A stretch of 46,675 nucleotides of DNA from an uncultured Porphyromonadaceae bacterium (lineage in GTDB: Bacteria > Bacteroidota > Bacteroidia > Bacteroidales > Muribaculaceae). Below the pieces are notes generated by a model. The model ran no database searches and was not told where the DNA came from. It was given only the letters and a program-made list of their open reading frames with translations. Shown piece after piece: positions 14,692-23,933 of the stretch. The DNA is taken from assembly GCA_946410185.1 (NCBI GenBank), contig CAMJZI010000008.1:1-46675 (forward strand). Reading direction: 5' to 3'. The translations under genes and the position numbers were made by a program. Numbering within the stretch: the first letter of the stretch is position 1; every line of letters begins with the position of its first letter.

Positions 14692-17655
14692 TTAATGGAA
14701 ACGCACGGTCACACCCAAAGTGAACTGGAAGGCCTGTGGATAGGCACTGTTGGTGTCGATACCCGGGGTAATGCCGGTCGAAGTGACAATCGAGGGATCG
14801 TTGCCCTTGTAGCCGGTGAGGGTAAACAAATTCTTGGCCGACACGTAAACGCGCAGGCTCTCTAGCAGGTTGCGCTTCTGGGGCATGAATGTATAACCCA
14901 GGGTCACGTTGTCGAGCTTGAAGTAATCACCCTTCTCCAGGAAGTAGCTCGAGATGATGCTACCGCCTGCATTCACGTCGGCATAGTCGGTATAGGCGCT
15001 GGCCAGCACGTTGTCGGTGCCACAACCCTTCAAGCCCATGCCATAACGGCGCATGTTGAAAATCTTGTAGCCAAAGGCTCCACGCATCAGCGTGCTCAAG
15101 TCCCAATTCTTCCAGGTGAGCGTATTGGTCCACGACAGGAAATGCTTGGGTGCGCCATTGCCAATATTACGCTTGTAAGCGGGATCGGCCTGGGCGGCAG
15201 GCACAGCCTTGCCATCGTTGTCATAGACCATCAGCAAGCCGTTATCGTCGATGCCGGCGTGCTCAAAACCATAATACTGGCCGATGGTTCCGCCTTCCTC
15301 AACACGGAAGAAATACTCGCTGGTACCCACGCCGGGTTTGCGGTACAGGTCCAGATAGCTCATCTGATACACGTCACTCGAGAGCTTGGTGAGCTTGGTC
15401 TTGCCCATGCTCCAGTTGATGCCCGTGGTCCACTTGACCGCGGTCTTGGTCAGCACATCATAGTCGAGCACGACCTCGACTCCGGTGTTCTTGGTAGTAC
15501 CCACATTCACCAGGATGGAGTTGTAGATGAACGGGGGCTGCGGAGCAGTGTAGTTGTAGAGCAGATCCTGTGAGCGGCGGTCATAGTACTCAACACTACC
15601 GCGCAGGCGGCTGTCAAATGCCACGAAGTCAACGCCCACGTTAAAGGCGGTTGACTTCTCCCATGCCAGGTCAGGATTAGCGTTGACCGAGGGGGCGTAG
15701 CCGTTAATCCACTCGCCGTCAATATAGTAGGCGCCATACCCGCTGTAGGTCGAGAGCGACTGATAAGCGTTAAAGTCGCTGCGGCCCGTCACACCGTAAG
15801 AGATACGAGGCTTGAGGCTCTGGAATGTGTGCGACAATCCCTCGGCAAACGGAGTGCGCGTGATTTCCCATGCCAGTGAAACCGAGGGGAAACTACCCCA
15901 CTTCTTGTTCACGCCAAACTTAGTGCTGCCCTCACGACGCATCGACGCGGCAAGGAACAGCATGTCGCGGTAATTATAGTTCAAGCGGCCAAAGAAGCCA
16001 ATGAGGGTCGATTCTGACGAGCCTGCCCACATGTTGGCCTTGCCGTCGCGCAGGTAGGTACCGTTGCCGATGCCATGATAGCTCATGCTGTCATAGACGA
16101 AGCCCATGTTTTCGTTACCACTTTGTTCCCAGCGGGTGCGCTCCCATGAGTAGCCCACGACTGCCTTGAGCTGATGGTCATCGAGGGTGAGCGTGTAGTT
16201 GCCCAGCCACTCCAGGCGGTTGGTCCACCACTTCTGGTAATTGATATTGGCTCGGCCAGCATAGCCGTTCCAGTAGCTCTCGCTCGAGGTACTAGGGGTA
16301 TAGAAGTTGGATTTCAAGTCGTTGTATTGCAAGGCATAGCTCAGCGAGGTGTTCAGGTAGTGGTGCTCACTTTGAATCAAGTTAACCTTGACATCGCCGT
16401 TACCCAACAGGTAGATGCGGTCGCCATTGCTCACATTATTTTTCAGGTCATTCACCGGGTTGTGAATATCAGTGGGGCTGTTGGGCTGATAGTAGCTGCC
16501 GTCCTCGTTAAATACGGGGATGGTGGGATTCATTGTCAACGCAGTGTCAAACAAGCCGTCGTTGCCCCATTTCTCGTGCACCTTGCGGCCCGACAGCGAG
16601 GCATTGAACTGCAAGAAGTTGTTCAACACTCGCTGCTCGCCCACAAAGCGGGCACCGTATTCCTCACGGTTCGACACGATGTCAAGACCGTTACCGCGCT
16701 TATAGTTCACCGAAGCGCCAAAGTAACCGTTCTTGGTGGAACTGTCGATTGACAGATACTGGTTGAGGTTGTAACTCATGGGGCGCGTAATCTCATCCCA
16801 CCAGTCGGTATCGCCTCCGTAATCCTGACCGCGGCGTGAGCGGCGGAACTCTTCGGTTGTCAGGATGCGGGGGTGAGGCTTAGCAAAGTTGGCAGCAATA
16901 TAGCTGTCATAGGTCACTGTGGTCACGCCAGGAGCGCCGGCACCCTTCTTGGTCGTCACAAGGATGACGCCGTTAGCGCCACGCGTGCCATAGATGGCCG
17001 CCGAACCAGCGTCTTTCAGGACAGTGATGCTCTCGACATCCTGGGTAGCGATGTTACGCAGGTCACCGCCGGCAATACCGTCGATGACGATGAGCGGGCC
17101 GTTGGATGCGGTGAGCGAACCAGCACCACGCACCTGGAAGTCGGTCATCGAGTTGGGATTGGCTGCAGCGCTTGTGCTCACGTTGAGACCCGCAACCTTG
17201 CCGGCAACAAGGGCGAGCGGGTCGCTCGCAGCTCCCTGGTTGAACTGCTTTTTGTCAATCTGCACGACCGAACTCGAGATTTCCTTCTTGGCAAGCGAGC
17301 CGTAACCCACGACCACTACCTCGTTGAGCTGCGAGCGCTCTTCATTCAAGATAATCTCGAGATGGCTTTGGCCATTGATAGCCACTTCCTGGGTCTCAAA
17401 ACCGATATATGAGACAACCAGGGTTCCGTTGCTAGGAACATTGTCAATGGTGAAGCGGCCATCAAAGTCCGTCACGCTTCCGTTGGATGTGCCCTTGACA
17501 GCGACGCTGGCTCCTATCAGGTCCTCGCCCGTCTCGTCCACAATGTGGCCCGTGACAGTCTGGCTCTGCGCCGAAATGCCAATGGCAAGCATCAGTGCAG
17601 CGCACACCATCAGTGCACGTTGCAACAATCCTGTTTTACATTTCTTCATTGTCAT
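14692..17655 (-). CDS. susC: SusC TonB-linked outer-membrane malto-oligosaccharide transporter
   Basis: A 987-residue protein. The signal peptide ends near ISAQS (residue 30). A carboxypeptidase-D-regulatory-like domain (32-105) has GHIVDETGEDLIGASV and DFDGRFTI. The TonB box LNEVVVVGYG is at 110-119. The plug has VAGKVAGLNVSTSAAANPNS and VLKDAGSAAIYGTRGANGVILVTTKKG. The barrel ends in FQFTLGVTVRFH. Together with the SusD coded next it imports starch oligosaccharides. It is the first gene of the susC-susD-susE/F operon, with a promoter at 17736-17765 and an untranslated leader of about 75 bases. SusR, the presumed activator, is coded just upstream on the same strand. Confidence 0.95.
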   Translation of the reverse strand: MTMKKCKTGLLQRALMVCAALMLAIGISAQSQTVTGHIVDETGEDLIGASVAVKGTSNGSVTDFDGRFTIDNVPSNGTLVVSYIGFETQEVAINGQSHLEIILNEERSQLNEVVVVGYGSLAKKEISSSVVQIDKKQFNQGAASDPLALVAGKVAGLNVSTSAAANPNSMTDFQVRGAGSLTASNGPLIVIDGIAGGDLRNIATQDVESITVLKDAGSAAIYGTRGANGVILVTTKKGAGAPGVTTVTYDSYIAANFAKPHPRILTTEEFRRSRRGQDYGGDTDWWDEITRPMSYNLNQYLSIDSSTKNGYFGASVNYKRGNGLDIVSNREEYGARFVGEQRVLNNFLQFNASLSGRKVHEKWGNDGLFDTALTMNPTIPVFNEDGSYYQPNSPTDIHNPVNDLKNNVSNGDRIYLLGNGDVKVNLIQSEHHYLNTSLSYALQYNDLKSNFYTPSTSSESYWNGYAGRANINYQKWWTNRLEWLGNYTLTLDDHQLKAVVGYSWERTRWEQSGNENMGFVYDSMSYHGIGNGTYLRDGKANMWAGSSESTLIGFFGRLNYNYRDMLFLAASMRREGSTKFGVNKKWGSFPSVSLAWEITRTPFAEGLSHTFQSLKPRISYGVTGRSDFNAYQSLSTYSGYGAYYIDGEWINGYAPSVNANPDLAWEKSTAFNVGVDFVAFDSRLRGSVEYYDRRSQDLLYNYTAPQPPFIYNSILVNVGTTKNTGVEVVLDYDVLTKTAVKWTTGINWSMGKTKLTKLSSDVYQMSYLDLYRKPGVGTSEYFFRVEEGGTIGQYYGFEHAGIDDNGLLMVYDNDGKAVPAAQADPAYKRNIGNGAPKHFLSWTNTLTWKNWDLSTLMRGAFGYKIFNMRRYGMGLKGCGTDNVLASAYTDYADVNAGGSIISSYFLEKGDYFKLDNVTLGYTFMPQKRNLLESLRVYVSAKNLFTLTGYKGNDPSIVTSTGITPGIDTNSAYPQAFQFTLGVTVRFH

Positions 17656-17735
17656 GTGATTTAAAAATTAAGAATTATAATTGGTTGATCAGGTTATCGG
17701 CAGTTAGAATAAATTTGGCCAATTGTTGAGCACTG

Positions 17736-17765
17736 CAAATTTACAACGTACGCGCGTAGGCCAAT
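17736..17765 (-). promoter_or_regulatory. Promoter of susC (Sus locus)
   Basis: The minus strand has TAAATTTG (17743-17736) with ATTG about 18 bases upstream (17765-17762), close to the Bacteroidetes -33/-7 pattern. The rest of the 303-base gap to susR shows only the susR terminator. Confidence 0.6.
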
Positions 17766-17878
17766 TTCTCATCAAACAAAAATCAAAGTCCGCCAAGACG
17801 ATATTTCCATATCTATCAACACATTAGCACAACAGCATCCAGGCAAATATCTAACCCATTTCTCACCATCACAATAAT

Positions 17879-17921
17879 CGGCATCCACTCGTCCCCCATT
17901 TAGAGGAACATGTGGATGCCG
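17879..17921 (-). terminator. Hairpin 3' of susR
   Basis: CGGCATCCAC pairs perfectly with GTGGATGCCG across 23 bases, starting about 37 bases past the susR stop. The following minus-strand sequence (ATTATTG) is only weakly T-rich. Confidence 0.55.
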
Positions 17922-17958
17922 TTAAATCGAGCGATAGCTATCTTCGGCCTTAAAACGA

Positions 17959-19611
17959 TCAGCAGTCAATCGCCTTGATGCGAGCCTCAAAGTCGTCCTT
18001 GTTCAGGGCACGGGCTTTGAGTTTGGAACGGTAGGTGTAGATGGTGGTCAGGCTGGCCCGCAAGATGGCGGCAATGCTCTGGTTATCGTTGATGCCAAGG
18101 CGGATGAGAGCCAGCACTCGCGACTCGGTAGTGAGGCGTTTGCCCTGCTTAACCTCGATTTTTCCGTCATCCTGCAACAGTTTGTTCACCTCATCAACAA
18201 AGGTGGGATAAATGTTAAGGAAAGCGTTGTCGAAGTTTTCATAGAATAGTTGGGCATTCTCACTACCCGAGTGCGTGCTTTTCAACTCACGAGCCAGGTC
18301 CTCGGTCTTGCGGTCACGATACAAGCGATAGAGCGCCTTGCGCTGCTCCTCGCCACGGTCGATAAAGCGGCTTGACAGGGTCAGGAAGCGGGCGATATAC
18401 TCTTCCTTGATCTTTTCGCGCTCACGCAACAGGCCGTTGGTCTCATGCAACTGCTCGACCGTGTCGCCCAACTGGCCGTTGACCTGGCGCAACTGCTCAT
18501 TGATGGCCTTCTTCTGCTCGTTCAGGCGACGGTATCGTTTCAACAACTGGTAGATGACAATGACACCGCCCACAAGCATCAGGGCTATGACCGAAATGGC
18601 AACCAGCAGCAACATCATGCTGCGGTGGTTGCGCTCCTGCTTGGTCTGATAGGCATTCAGGATTTTGGGCACGATGCGGGAAGCCTGGATGTTGCGCAGG
18701 CGTGTGCCATAAAAGTTGGCGTCATCCACCGCCACACGCATGTAGCGGTAAGCGCGGTCAACATCGCCCTCGTCAAACAGGCGGTCGGCAATCGCTCTCA
18801 ACGACGTGTTCTCGCGGATGCAGCCCTCCAAGTCACTCTCGGCACTCTTGATTAAGTACTGCATCTGGCTGTCTTTATTCCCCAACTGGGAATAATAAAA
18901 CGACATTGTGCTGGTGATTATGGAGTACAGGCGCTCTCCGCTGTGATAACGTGGCATCAGTTTTGACAACAGGTCAATTGCTTGACCGTAACGCTGGTTG
19001 TCGGCTTCACACTCGGCCACTGTGATCAGGTAATTGACGTTGTCCTTGGGCACCTTGATCTGGGTTATCGCCTGCCGCAGTTGCACCAGTTCCTGCACAT
19101 ACTCGGCTGCATACTGGGTACCGTGCATGTACTCTGCCTGATAGATAAGCAGGTCGGTGCACGTGCGATGATACAAGAGCAACTGGACTGGTGTCAAGCT
19201 GGCGGTGTCAATCTGGCTTAACGTCAAGCGCGCCTTATCCATCAGGCAAGCCGTTGACGAGATGTGAGCAAGATTCAACAGGCTCTCGTTTATCAATGCC
19301 TTATCGCCCATTGCCCGCGCCAGACGCAGACTCTCACTCACATAGCGATAGGCAGAATCATACTGGTAGGCAGAATACTCCTCATAGAGCCTGTTCATCA
19401 CGGCATAACGTGAGGCATCAGATGTCGCCTTGTCAAGGTCTCCTTTCATCTGTGCGAGTCGGACTTCCTTCTCGGCCACGAGACGGGGCTGGGCTGCAAT
19501 CAGGCTGTCCAGGCGTTCAAAACCGCCCCGATGCGGCGCAGCCATTGCCACCGCCGCCATGCAAGCCAGCAGCACTATCATCAAACCATGTTTTATACAG
19601 CTATCATTCAT
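17959..19611 (-). CDS. susR: SusR-like membrane-spanning transcriptional regulator
   Basis: A 550-residue protein of the SusR/DUF6377 type. It has an N-terminal signal sequence (LMIVLLACMAAVAMAAP), a periplasmic TPR-like helical part to about 320 (SAYRYVSESLRLARAMGDKALINESLLNLA), one membrane helix at about 331-355, a coiled coil at 360-410 and a C-terminal LuxR-like helix-turn-helix at about 488-530 (ESRVLALIRLGINDNQSIAAIL). In Bacteroides SusR senses maltose and switches on sus genes; the same role is inferred here because it lies between the amylase and susC. A perfect promoter (19616-19647) ends so close to the annotated ATG that the mRNA would be leaderless. Met11 (19581) is an alternative start that keeps a good signal sequence. 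Confidence 0.88.
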   Translation of the reverse strand: MNDSCIKHGLMIVLLACMAAVAMAAPHRGGFERLDSLIAAQPRLVAEKEVRLAQMKGDLDKATSDASRYAVMNRLYEEYSAYQYDSAYRYVSESLRLARAMGDKALINESLLNLAHISSTACLMDKARLTLSQIDTASLTPVQLLLYHRTCTDLLIYQAEYMHGTQYAAEYVQELVQLRQAITQIKVPKDNVNYLITVAECEADNQRYGQAIDLLSKLMPRYHSGERLYSIITSTMSFYYSQLGNKDSQMQYLIKSAESDLEGCIRENTSLRAIADRLFDEGDVDRAYRYMRVAVDDANFYGTRLRNIQASRIVPKILNAYQTKQERNHRSMMLLLVAISVIALMLVGGVIVIYQLLKRYRRLNEQKKAINEQLRQVNGQLGDTVEQLHETNGLLREREKIKEEYIARFLTLSSRFIDRGEEQRKALYRLYRDRKTEDLARELKSTHSGSENAQLFYENFDNAFLNIYPTFVDEVNKLLQDDGKIEVKQGKRLTTESRVLALIRLGINDNQSIAAILRASLTTIYTYRSKLKARALNKDDFEARIKAIDC

Positions 19612-19615
19612 GCGG

Positions 19616-19647
19616 CAAATGTAATCAAAAAATCGTTACCGCTCAAA
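19616..19647 (-). promoter_or_regulatory. Canonical promoter of susR
   Basis: The minus strand has TTTG (19647-19644), exactly 20 bases, then TACATTTG (19623-19616). The expected start of transcription falls on or next to the first ATG of susR. Confidence 0.75.
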
Positions 19648-19675
19648 AGCGCACTGATTAAGATGGGCTATACCT

Positions 19676-21565
19676 TCAACAAGACAGAATGATGTCAATT
19701 ATCCTGGATACATCACTGATATTGATTTCTCCATCACCGTTCACGTCGGCTCGAGCCAGCACCGACGCATCGGCCGGGCGGCCCAATATCAGGTCAATCA
19801 AAATCGACACATCGGCGATGTTCACCTCGCCGTCCAGATTCACGTCGCCGGGCAAAATGCTGCTGGCAGGCTCTCCCCGGTAATACACCTTATATCCACC
19901 AGCGGGCAGCGAAAAGTTCTGGGTGGCATTCAATGTCACAGGGATTGCCGTGAGGCCAGCCGAAATATTATCAACGTCGATGGCGAGTTTCCACTCACCT
20001 GCTTCCAAACCACTCACCACCGTGCTGACGGTGCTTGAGCCCAGATTGAGCACAATCAATGCGGTCTGGTCATTATGATGACGGGTATAGGCCATGACAT
20101 TGCTGTTGCCCGTGTTGAGGAACGACACTTCGCTGGCACGGTCACCATTGTCGATGAGAGCATCACAACTGTGCTTGAGGGCCGTAAGGGCCTTGACGGT
20201 ATTCAACATATTGTTATCGACCGAATTCCAGTTGATGGGGGTGCGATTAAAATAGTCGAGCTTGCGCAACATCAGGTAGCCCGTTTCCTGGCCGTTATAG
20301 AGCATGGGCATGCCGTAGAGGGTAAACGTCAAGACAGTGAAAGCATAAGCATTGTTGCCATACTGGGTGGACATGGAACTATTGTAGTTCTGGTCATGAT
20401 TGGTGAGATAGACCATGCGGCTGATATCGATAAAGCGCAGGTCGCCCACCAGATTACGACACTGGTTGAGCACGCCGCCGGGGTTGGTCTTGTTGTTGAC
20501 CAGAGCCGACTGGAAGCCCCAGGCGTAGTCATAGTCCCATCCGCACACCAGCAGGCGCTGCACGCTATTGGCCATATCGCCCTCGCCCAGCATGGTGATA
20601 GTCTTACCGGGCTTGTATTCTTTCAGTGCCTGGATGGCACGGGTCCAGAAGGCGGTGGGGATGGTGTTGCTGCTGATGTAGTCACAGCGGAATCCGTCTA
20701 TGTCGGCCTGGTCAATCCAGTATTCCATGGCCTCGATCATAGCTACCTGAGTAGCTTCCTTGCTATAATCGAGCTGATAAACGTCGCCATAGCCGTTAGG
20801 GCTGGTAAGCGTCGAGTTATAGTAGTCACGATGCTGAGTGATCCACACATTGTCCTTGGCTGTGTGATTGGCCACCCAGTCGAGCCACACCTGCATGCCG
20901 CGCTGGTGTGCCGCCGCGACAAAGGCCTGGAGGTCGGCAATAGTGCCAAAATCGCTATTCACTGCATGATAGTCGCGCGGTGCATATGGGCTGCCAAGCG
21001 AGCCAATGCGACCCTGAACGCCACGGGGATGGATGGGCATGAGCCAGATGATGTCGATGCCCAAGTCCTTCAAGTAGTCCAGACGCTGCTGTGCGGCAGC
21101 CAGAGTGCCCTGACTGGTAAAATTATACAAGTCAAGCTCATAAATGACATTTTGATTGGGCACGAAGCTGCTCTCGCCCGCACCGATGATCTTTGTCAAC
21201 TGCCCCATGACATAATAACCGTGGTTGGTAAATGTGCCGTCCACACGGCCAGATTCACTGTTCCATGTAAAAATCAAGCCCGTGGGCATGGCCAGTGTTC
21301 CCGTATAGGTCCACTTGTAAATTTTGTTGCCGCTTTGTGTGTCACCCATATAGGTCATTGCGGCGCCTGGCCAATTCGTGCCCACATAGTTGCGGCCGTC
21401 GGTATTCCCTTCCCACGCCCAAATCTTGGGTGCATCGTTGACCGTGCTATTGGCTTCAAAGAACACACACACCTCGCTATCACTTGTCAGCACGGGCTCA
21501 TACACTCCCGATAGGGCAGTCAGCGCCACCATCATCATAATAGATATGGACAATAAACGTTTCAT
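19676..21565 (-). CDS. Secreted GH13 alpha-amylase with N-terminal starch-binding module and C-terminal dockerin-like repeats
   Basis: A 629-residue enzyme. The signal peptide MKRLLSISIMMMVALTALS lacks a lipobox. Residues of about 25-110 resemble a CBM26-like starch module (VCVFFEANSTVNDAPKIWAW, NWPGAAM). The GH13 barrel shows DWVANHT (about 228-234), GFRCDY with the nucleophile Asp (about 296), the Glu of MLGEGDM (about 326) and TNHDQN (about 390), so all conserved regions are present. Residues 572-629 hold two dockerin-type calcium loops (DVNLDGEVNIADVSILIDLI and DVNGDGEINISDVSRIIDII). It is the SusG counterpart, but SusG is a lipoprotein without dockerin. No cohesin gene is visible in the window. 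It starts the minus-strand series that continues with susR 64 bases later. Confidence 0.92.
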   Translation of the reverse strand: MKRLLSISIMMMVALTALSGVYEPVLTSDSEVCVFFEANSTVNDAPKIWAWEGNTDGRNYVGTNWPGAAMTYMGDTQSGNKIYKWTYTGTLAMPTGLIFTWNSESGRVDGTFTNHGYYVMGQLTKIIGAGESSFVPNQNVIYELDLYNFTSQGTLAAAQQRLDYLKDLGIDIIWLMPIHPRGVQGRIGSLGSPYAPRDYHAVNSDFGTIADLQAFVAAAHQRGMQVWLDWVANHTAKDNVWITQHRDYYNSTLTSPNGYGDVYQLDYSKEATQVAMIEAMEYWIDQADIDGFRCDYISSNTIPTAFWTRAIQALKEYKPGKTITMLGEGDMANSVQRLLVCGWDYDYAWGFQSALVNNKTNPGGVLNQCRNLVGDLRFIDISRMVYLTNHDQNYNSSMSTQYGNNAYAFTVLTFTLYGMPMLYNGQETGYLMLRKLDYFNRTPINWNSVDNNMLNTVKALTALKHSCDALIDNGDRASEVSFLNTGNSNVMAYTRHHNDQTALIVLNLGSSTVSTVVSGLEAGEWKLAIDVDNISAGLTAIPVTLNATQNFSLPAGGYKVYYRGEPASSILPGDVNLDGEVNIADVSILIDLILGRPADASVLARADVNGDGEINISDVSRIIDIILSC

Positions 21566-21602
21566 ATTGATTAAATTGCTATAGTTGAGAATTTATTTTT
21601 CA

Positions 21603-21610
21603 CAAAGATA
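21603..21610 (-). promoter_or_regulatory. -7 box of the amylase gene
   Basis: The minus strand reads TATCTTTG, 38 bases before the amylase ATG. No -33 TTTG is at the right distance. The remaining 330 bases to the acyl-CoA synthetase promoter show no gene or clear structure. Confidence 0.5.
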
Positions 21611-21920
21611 ATCATAAAAGAAACGCGCTATCGGCCATCAAAGAAAAAATCTAACCGAATAGAAAACGCAAATTACTAAAAATCAGCATATAATAACAAT
21701 CTTCGATCACAGAAAATCTAAGACAATTTCACACCTCTCACACCCTATTTCACCCACTACCGGCTAGGAATAGCGGGGTAACGAGAAGACCTCATCAACT
21801 TGCCGAACACACTGCCTGGTAGCCAACGGCACTTCGTGTCACAGACAACTGCAAGGTCCCTAATGTAAGATAAAAGAAAAAAAGAAAATCATGAAATAAT
21901 CTTGTTTTCGGTGGCTCGGG

Positions 21921-21953
21921 TTGTTCATATTTCACATATTATTATTAACTTTG
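21921..21953 (+). promoter_or_regulatory. Promoter of the acyl-CoA synthetase gene
   Basis: TAACTTTG at 21946-21953 fits TAnnTTTG, with TTGTTC at 21921-21926 at roughly -33 spacing. The start codon is 28 bases downstream. Confidence 0.6.
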
Positions 21954-21981
21954 CGCATTAGTTACCAAAGCATCATGGCCT

Positions 21982-23826
21982 ATGAACAGATTTGTAGAAC
22001 TGATTCCCCAACAGTGCGCCAAGTATGGCGAGCGCGAAGCGCTGCGCTTCCGCGACTATGAGACCCAGGTTTGGTCCTCCATCACATGGCAGGGTTTTGC
22101 CGAAAAGATTGACAAGGCCGCAGGGGCAATGCTGATGGGCGGCGTTGAGCCGCAGGGGCGCGTGTGCCTGTTCACACAGAATTGTCCCGAAGTGCTCATT
22201 TCCCACTTTGGCGCATTCTATAACCGCGCCATCCCGGTGCCTATCTATGCCACAAGTAGCCGCGACGAGGTGGCCTATATCGTCAACGACTCGGGCGCAA
22301 CGATACTCTTTGCCGGCGATCAGGGGCAGTATAACATTGCACGCCAGGTTATTAACGACTGTCCGTCTCTCAAGTTCATTGTCACCTTGCACCCCGACGT
22401 CAAGCGGGATCAAGAGGACAAATCGACCCTTACATGGCAGGAATTTCTGTCGACTGGCGACAAACTGGGCAAGGACGTTCACACCGAGCTTGAGAACCGC
22501 AAGCAAGCGGGCGTGCCCACCGATATCATGTACCTCATCTACACATCGGGGACTACCGGCGTACCCAAGGGTGTGATGCTCACCCACAACAACATGTCAT
22601 CGGCCATGGATGCCCACATCGAGCGCTTTGACACCATCATCAACGACAAGACCGATGTGTCGCTGAGTTTCCTACCGTTCAGCCATGTCTTTGAACTGGG
22701 ATGGACCATGGTGTGTCTGTGTACAGGCATCCGTGTGGCCATCAACTACAACCCCAAGGAGATCCAGCGTGCCGTCAAGGAAGTGCAGCCCAACTACATG
22801 TGCAGTGTGCCACGGTTCTGGGAAAAGGTCTATACTGCTATTAACGACAACCTGCAAAATGCCAAGCCCGTGGTGCGTATGATGGTCAAGCAGGCCATCC
22901 GCGTGGGCAAGACCAGGAACATGAAATATGCCCGCTTGGGCAAAAAAGCGCCCGCTCTCATCGAGAAACAATACCAGTACTTTGAGAAAAAAGTCTTTAG
23001 CAAGCTGCGGGGAGCCATCGGTGTGACCGACGGCAAACTCTTCCCCACTGCCGGAGCCATGCTCAGCGACAACATCACCGAGTTTCTCCACGCTGTGGGC
23101 ATCAACATCTGCATCGGCTATGGCTTGAGCGAGACCAACGCATCGGTAAGCTTCTTTACGGAGCCAGGTTGGACCATTGGCACCGTTGGAATGCCCATTT
23201 CCAGCCTCCAGGTCAAAATCGGAGAACAAAACGAAATCCTGGTTAAGGGCCCCACCGTGATGCAAGGTTATTATAACAAACCCGAGGAGACGGCCAAGGC
23301 CATCGATGCCGATGGCTGGTTCCACACGGGCGACTGCGGCGAGATGGCACCCACTGGCGAAATCATCCTCACCGAGCGTCTCAAGGACCTGTACAAGACC
23401 AGCAATGGCAAGTATATCGCTCCGCAAGTGCTCGAGACCATGCTCGGGCAAGACAAATATATCGAACAAGTCGCTGTCATCGGTGATGGTCGCAAGTATG
23501 TGTCGGCGCTCATCGTTCCCGACTTTGAGGAACTGAAAACCTATGCCGACAAGAAGCATATCGAGCATCACACCATCGAGGACCTGGTCAACAATCCCGG
23601 CATCCACAAGATGATCGAGGAGCGCATCAACGACTACCAGAAAGGGCTTGCCTCCTACGAACAGATCAAGAAATTCGTTTTGCTGCCCAAACCCTTCACG
23701 ATGGAGAACGGAGAGCTGACCAACACGATGAAGATCAAGCGCGCCGTCATCAACAAGCGCTATCGTCCTCTCATCGATGCGATGTATGCTGCCGACTACC
23801 GCAAGAGAAAGAACAAACCCGAATGA
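21982..23826 (+). CDS. Long-chain fatty-acid--CoA ligase (AMP-forming)
   Basis: A 614-residue adenylate-forming enzyme that activates fatty acids to acyl-CoA through an acyl-AMP. Motifs in order: YTSGTTGVPKGVMLTHNN (P-loop, about 186-203), FSHVFELGW, GYGLSETNAS (A5-type, about 378-387), GWFHTGDCGE (about 443-452) and LKDLYKTSNGKYIAPQVLE near 466, which includes the hinge. The length and the extended C-terminal domain with AKKR-like ends fit the Bacteroidales FadD-like long-chain enzymes. It is soluble or peripherally bound to the inner membrane. It stands alone with its own promoter; prfB follows after 107 bases. Confidence 0.9.
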   Translation: MNRFVELIPQQCAKYGEREALRFRDYETQVWSSITWQGFAEKIDKAAGAMLMGGVEPQGRVCLFTQNCPEVLISHFGAFYNRAIPVPIYATSSRDEVAYIVNDSGATILFAGDQGQYNIARQVINDCPSLKFIVTLHPDVKRDQEDKSTLTWQEFLSTGDKLGKDVHTELENRKQAGVPTDIMYLIYTSGTTGVPKGVMLTHNNMSSAMDAHIERFDTIINDKTDVSLSFLPFSHVFELGWTMVCLCTGIRVAINYNPKEIQRAVKEVQPNYMCSVPRFWEKVYTAINDNLQNAKPVVRMMVKQAIRVGKTRNMKYARLGKKAPALIEKQYQYFEKKVFSKLRGAIGVTDGKLFPTAGAMLSDNITEFLHAVGINICIGYGLSETNASVSFFTEPGWTIGTVGMPISSLQVKIGEQNEILVKGPTVMQGYYNKPEETAKAIDADGWFHTGDCGEMAPTGEIILTERLKDLYKTSNGKYIAPQVLETMLGQDKYIEQVAVIGDGRKYVSALIVPDFEELKTYADKKHIEHHTIEDLVNNPGIHKMIEERINDYQKGLASYEQIKKFVLLPKPFTMENGELTNTMKIKRAVINKRYRPLIDAMYAADYRKRKNKPE

Positions 23827-23933
23827 CTAATAAGAAAGCAATAACTACATTATCCTCAGCTAGTTAATAATCTCAAACCACTGACTGGAAAGCTGACTTG
23901 AACTTATTGTTTTCCTTATCGAATTGACAATAA

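Noticed and set aside
20075-21514. 479-codon plus-strand ORF opposite the amylase gene
   Set aside because: The amylase on the other strand has all GH13 motifs. The antisense translation has no domain and no promoter.
21611-21920. Regulatory structure between the amylase and acyl-CoA synthetase genes
   Set aside because: I looked for stems, promoter boxes and short ORFs on both strands and saw nothing convincing beyond the two promoters already listed.
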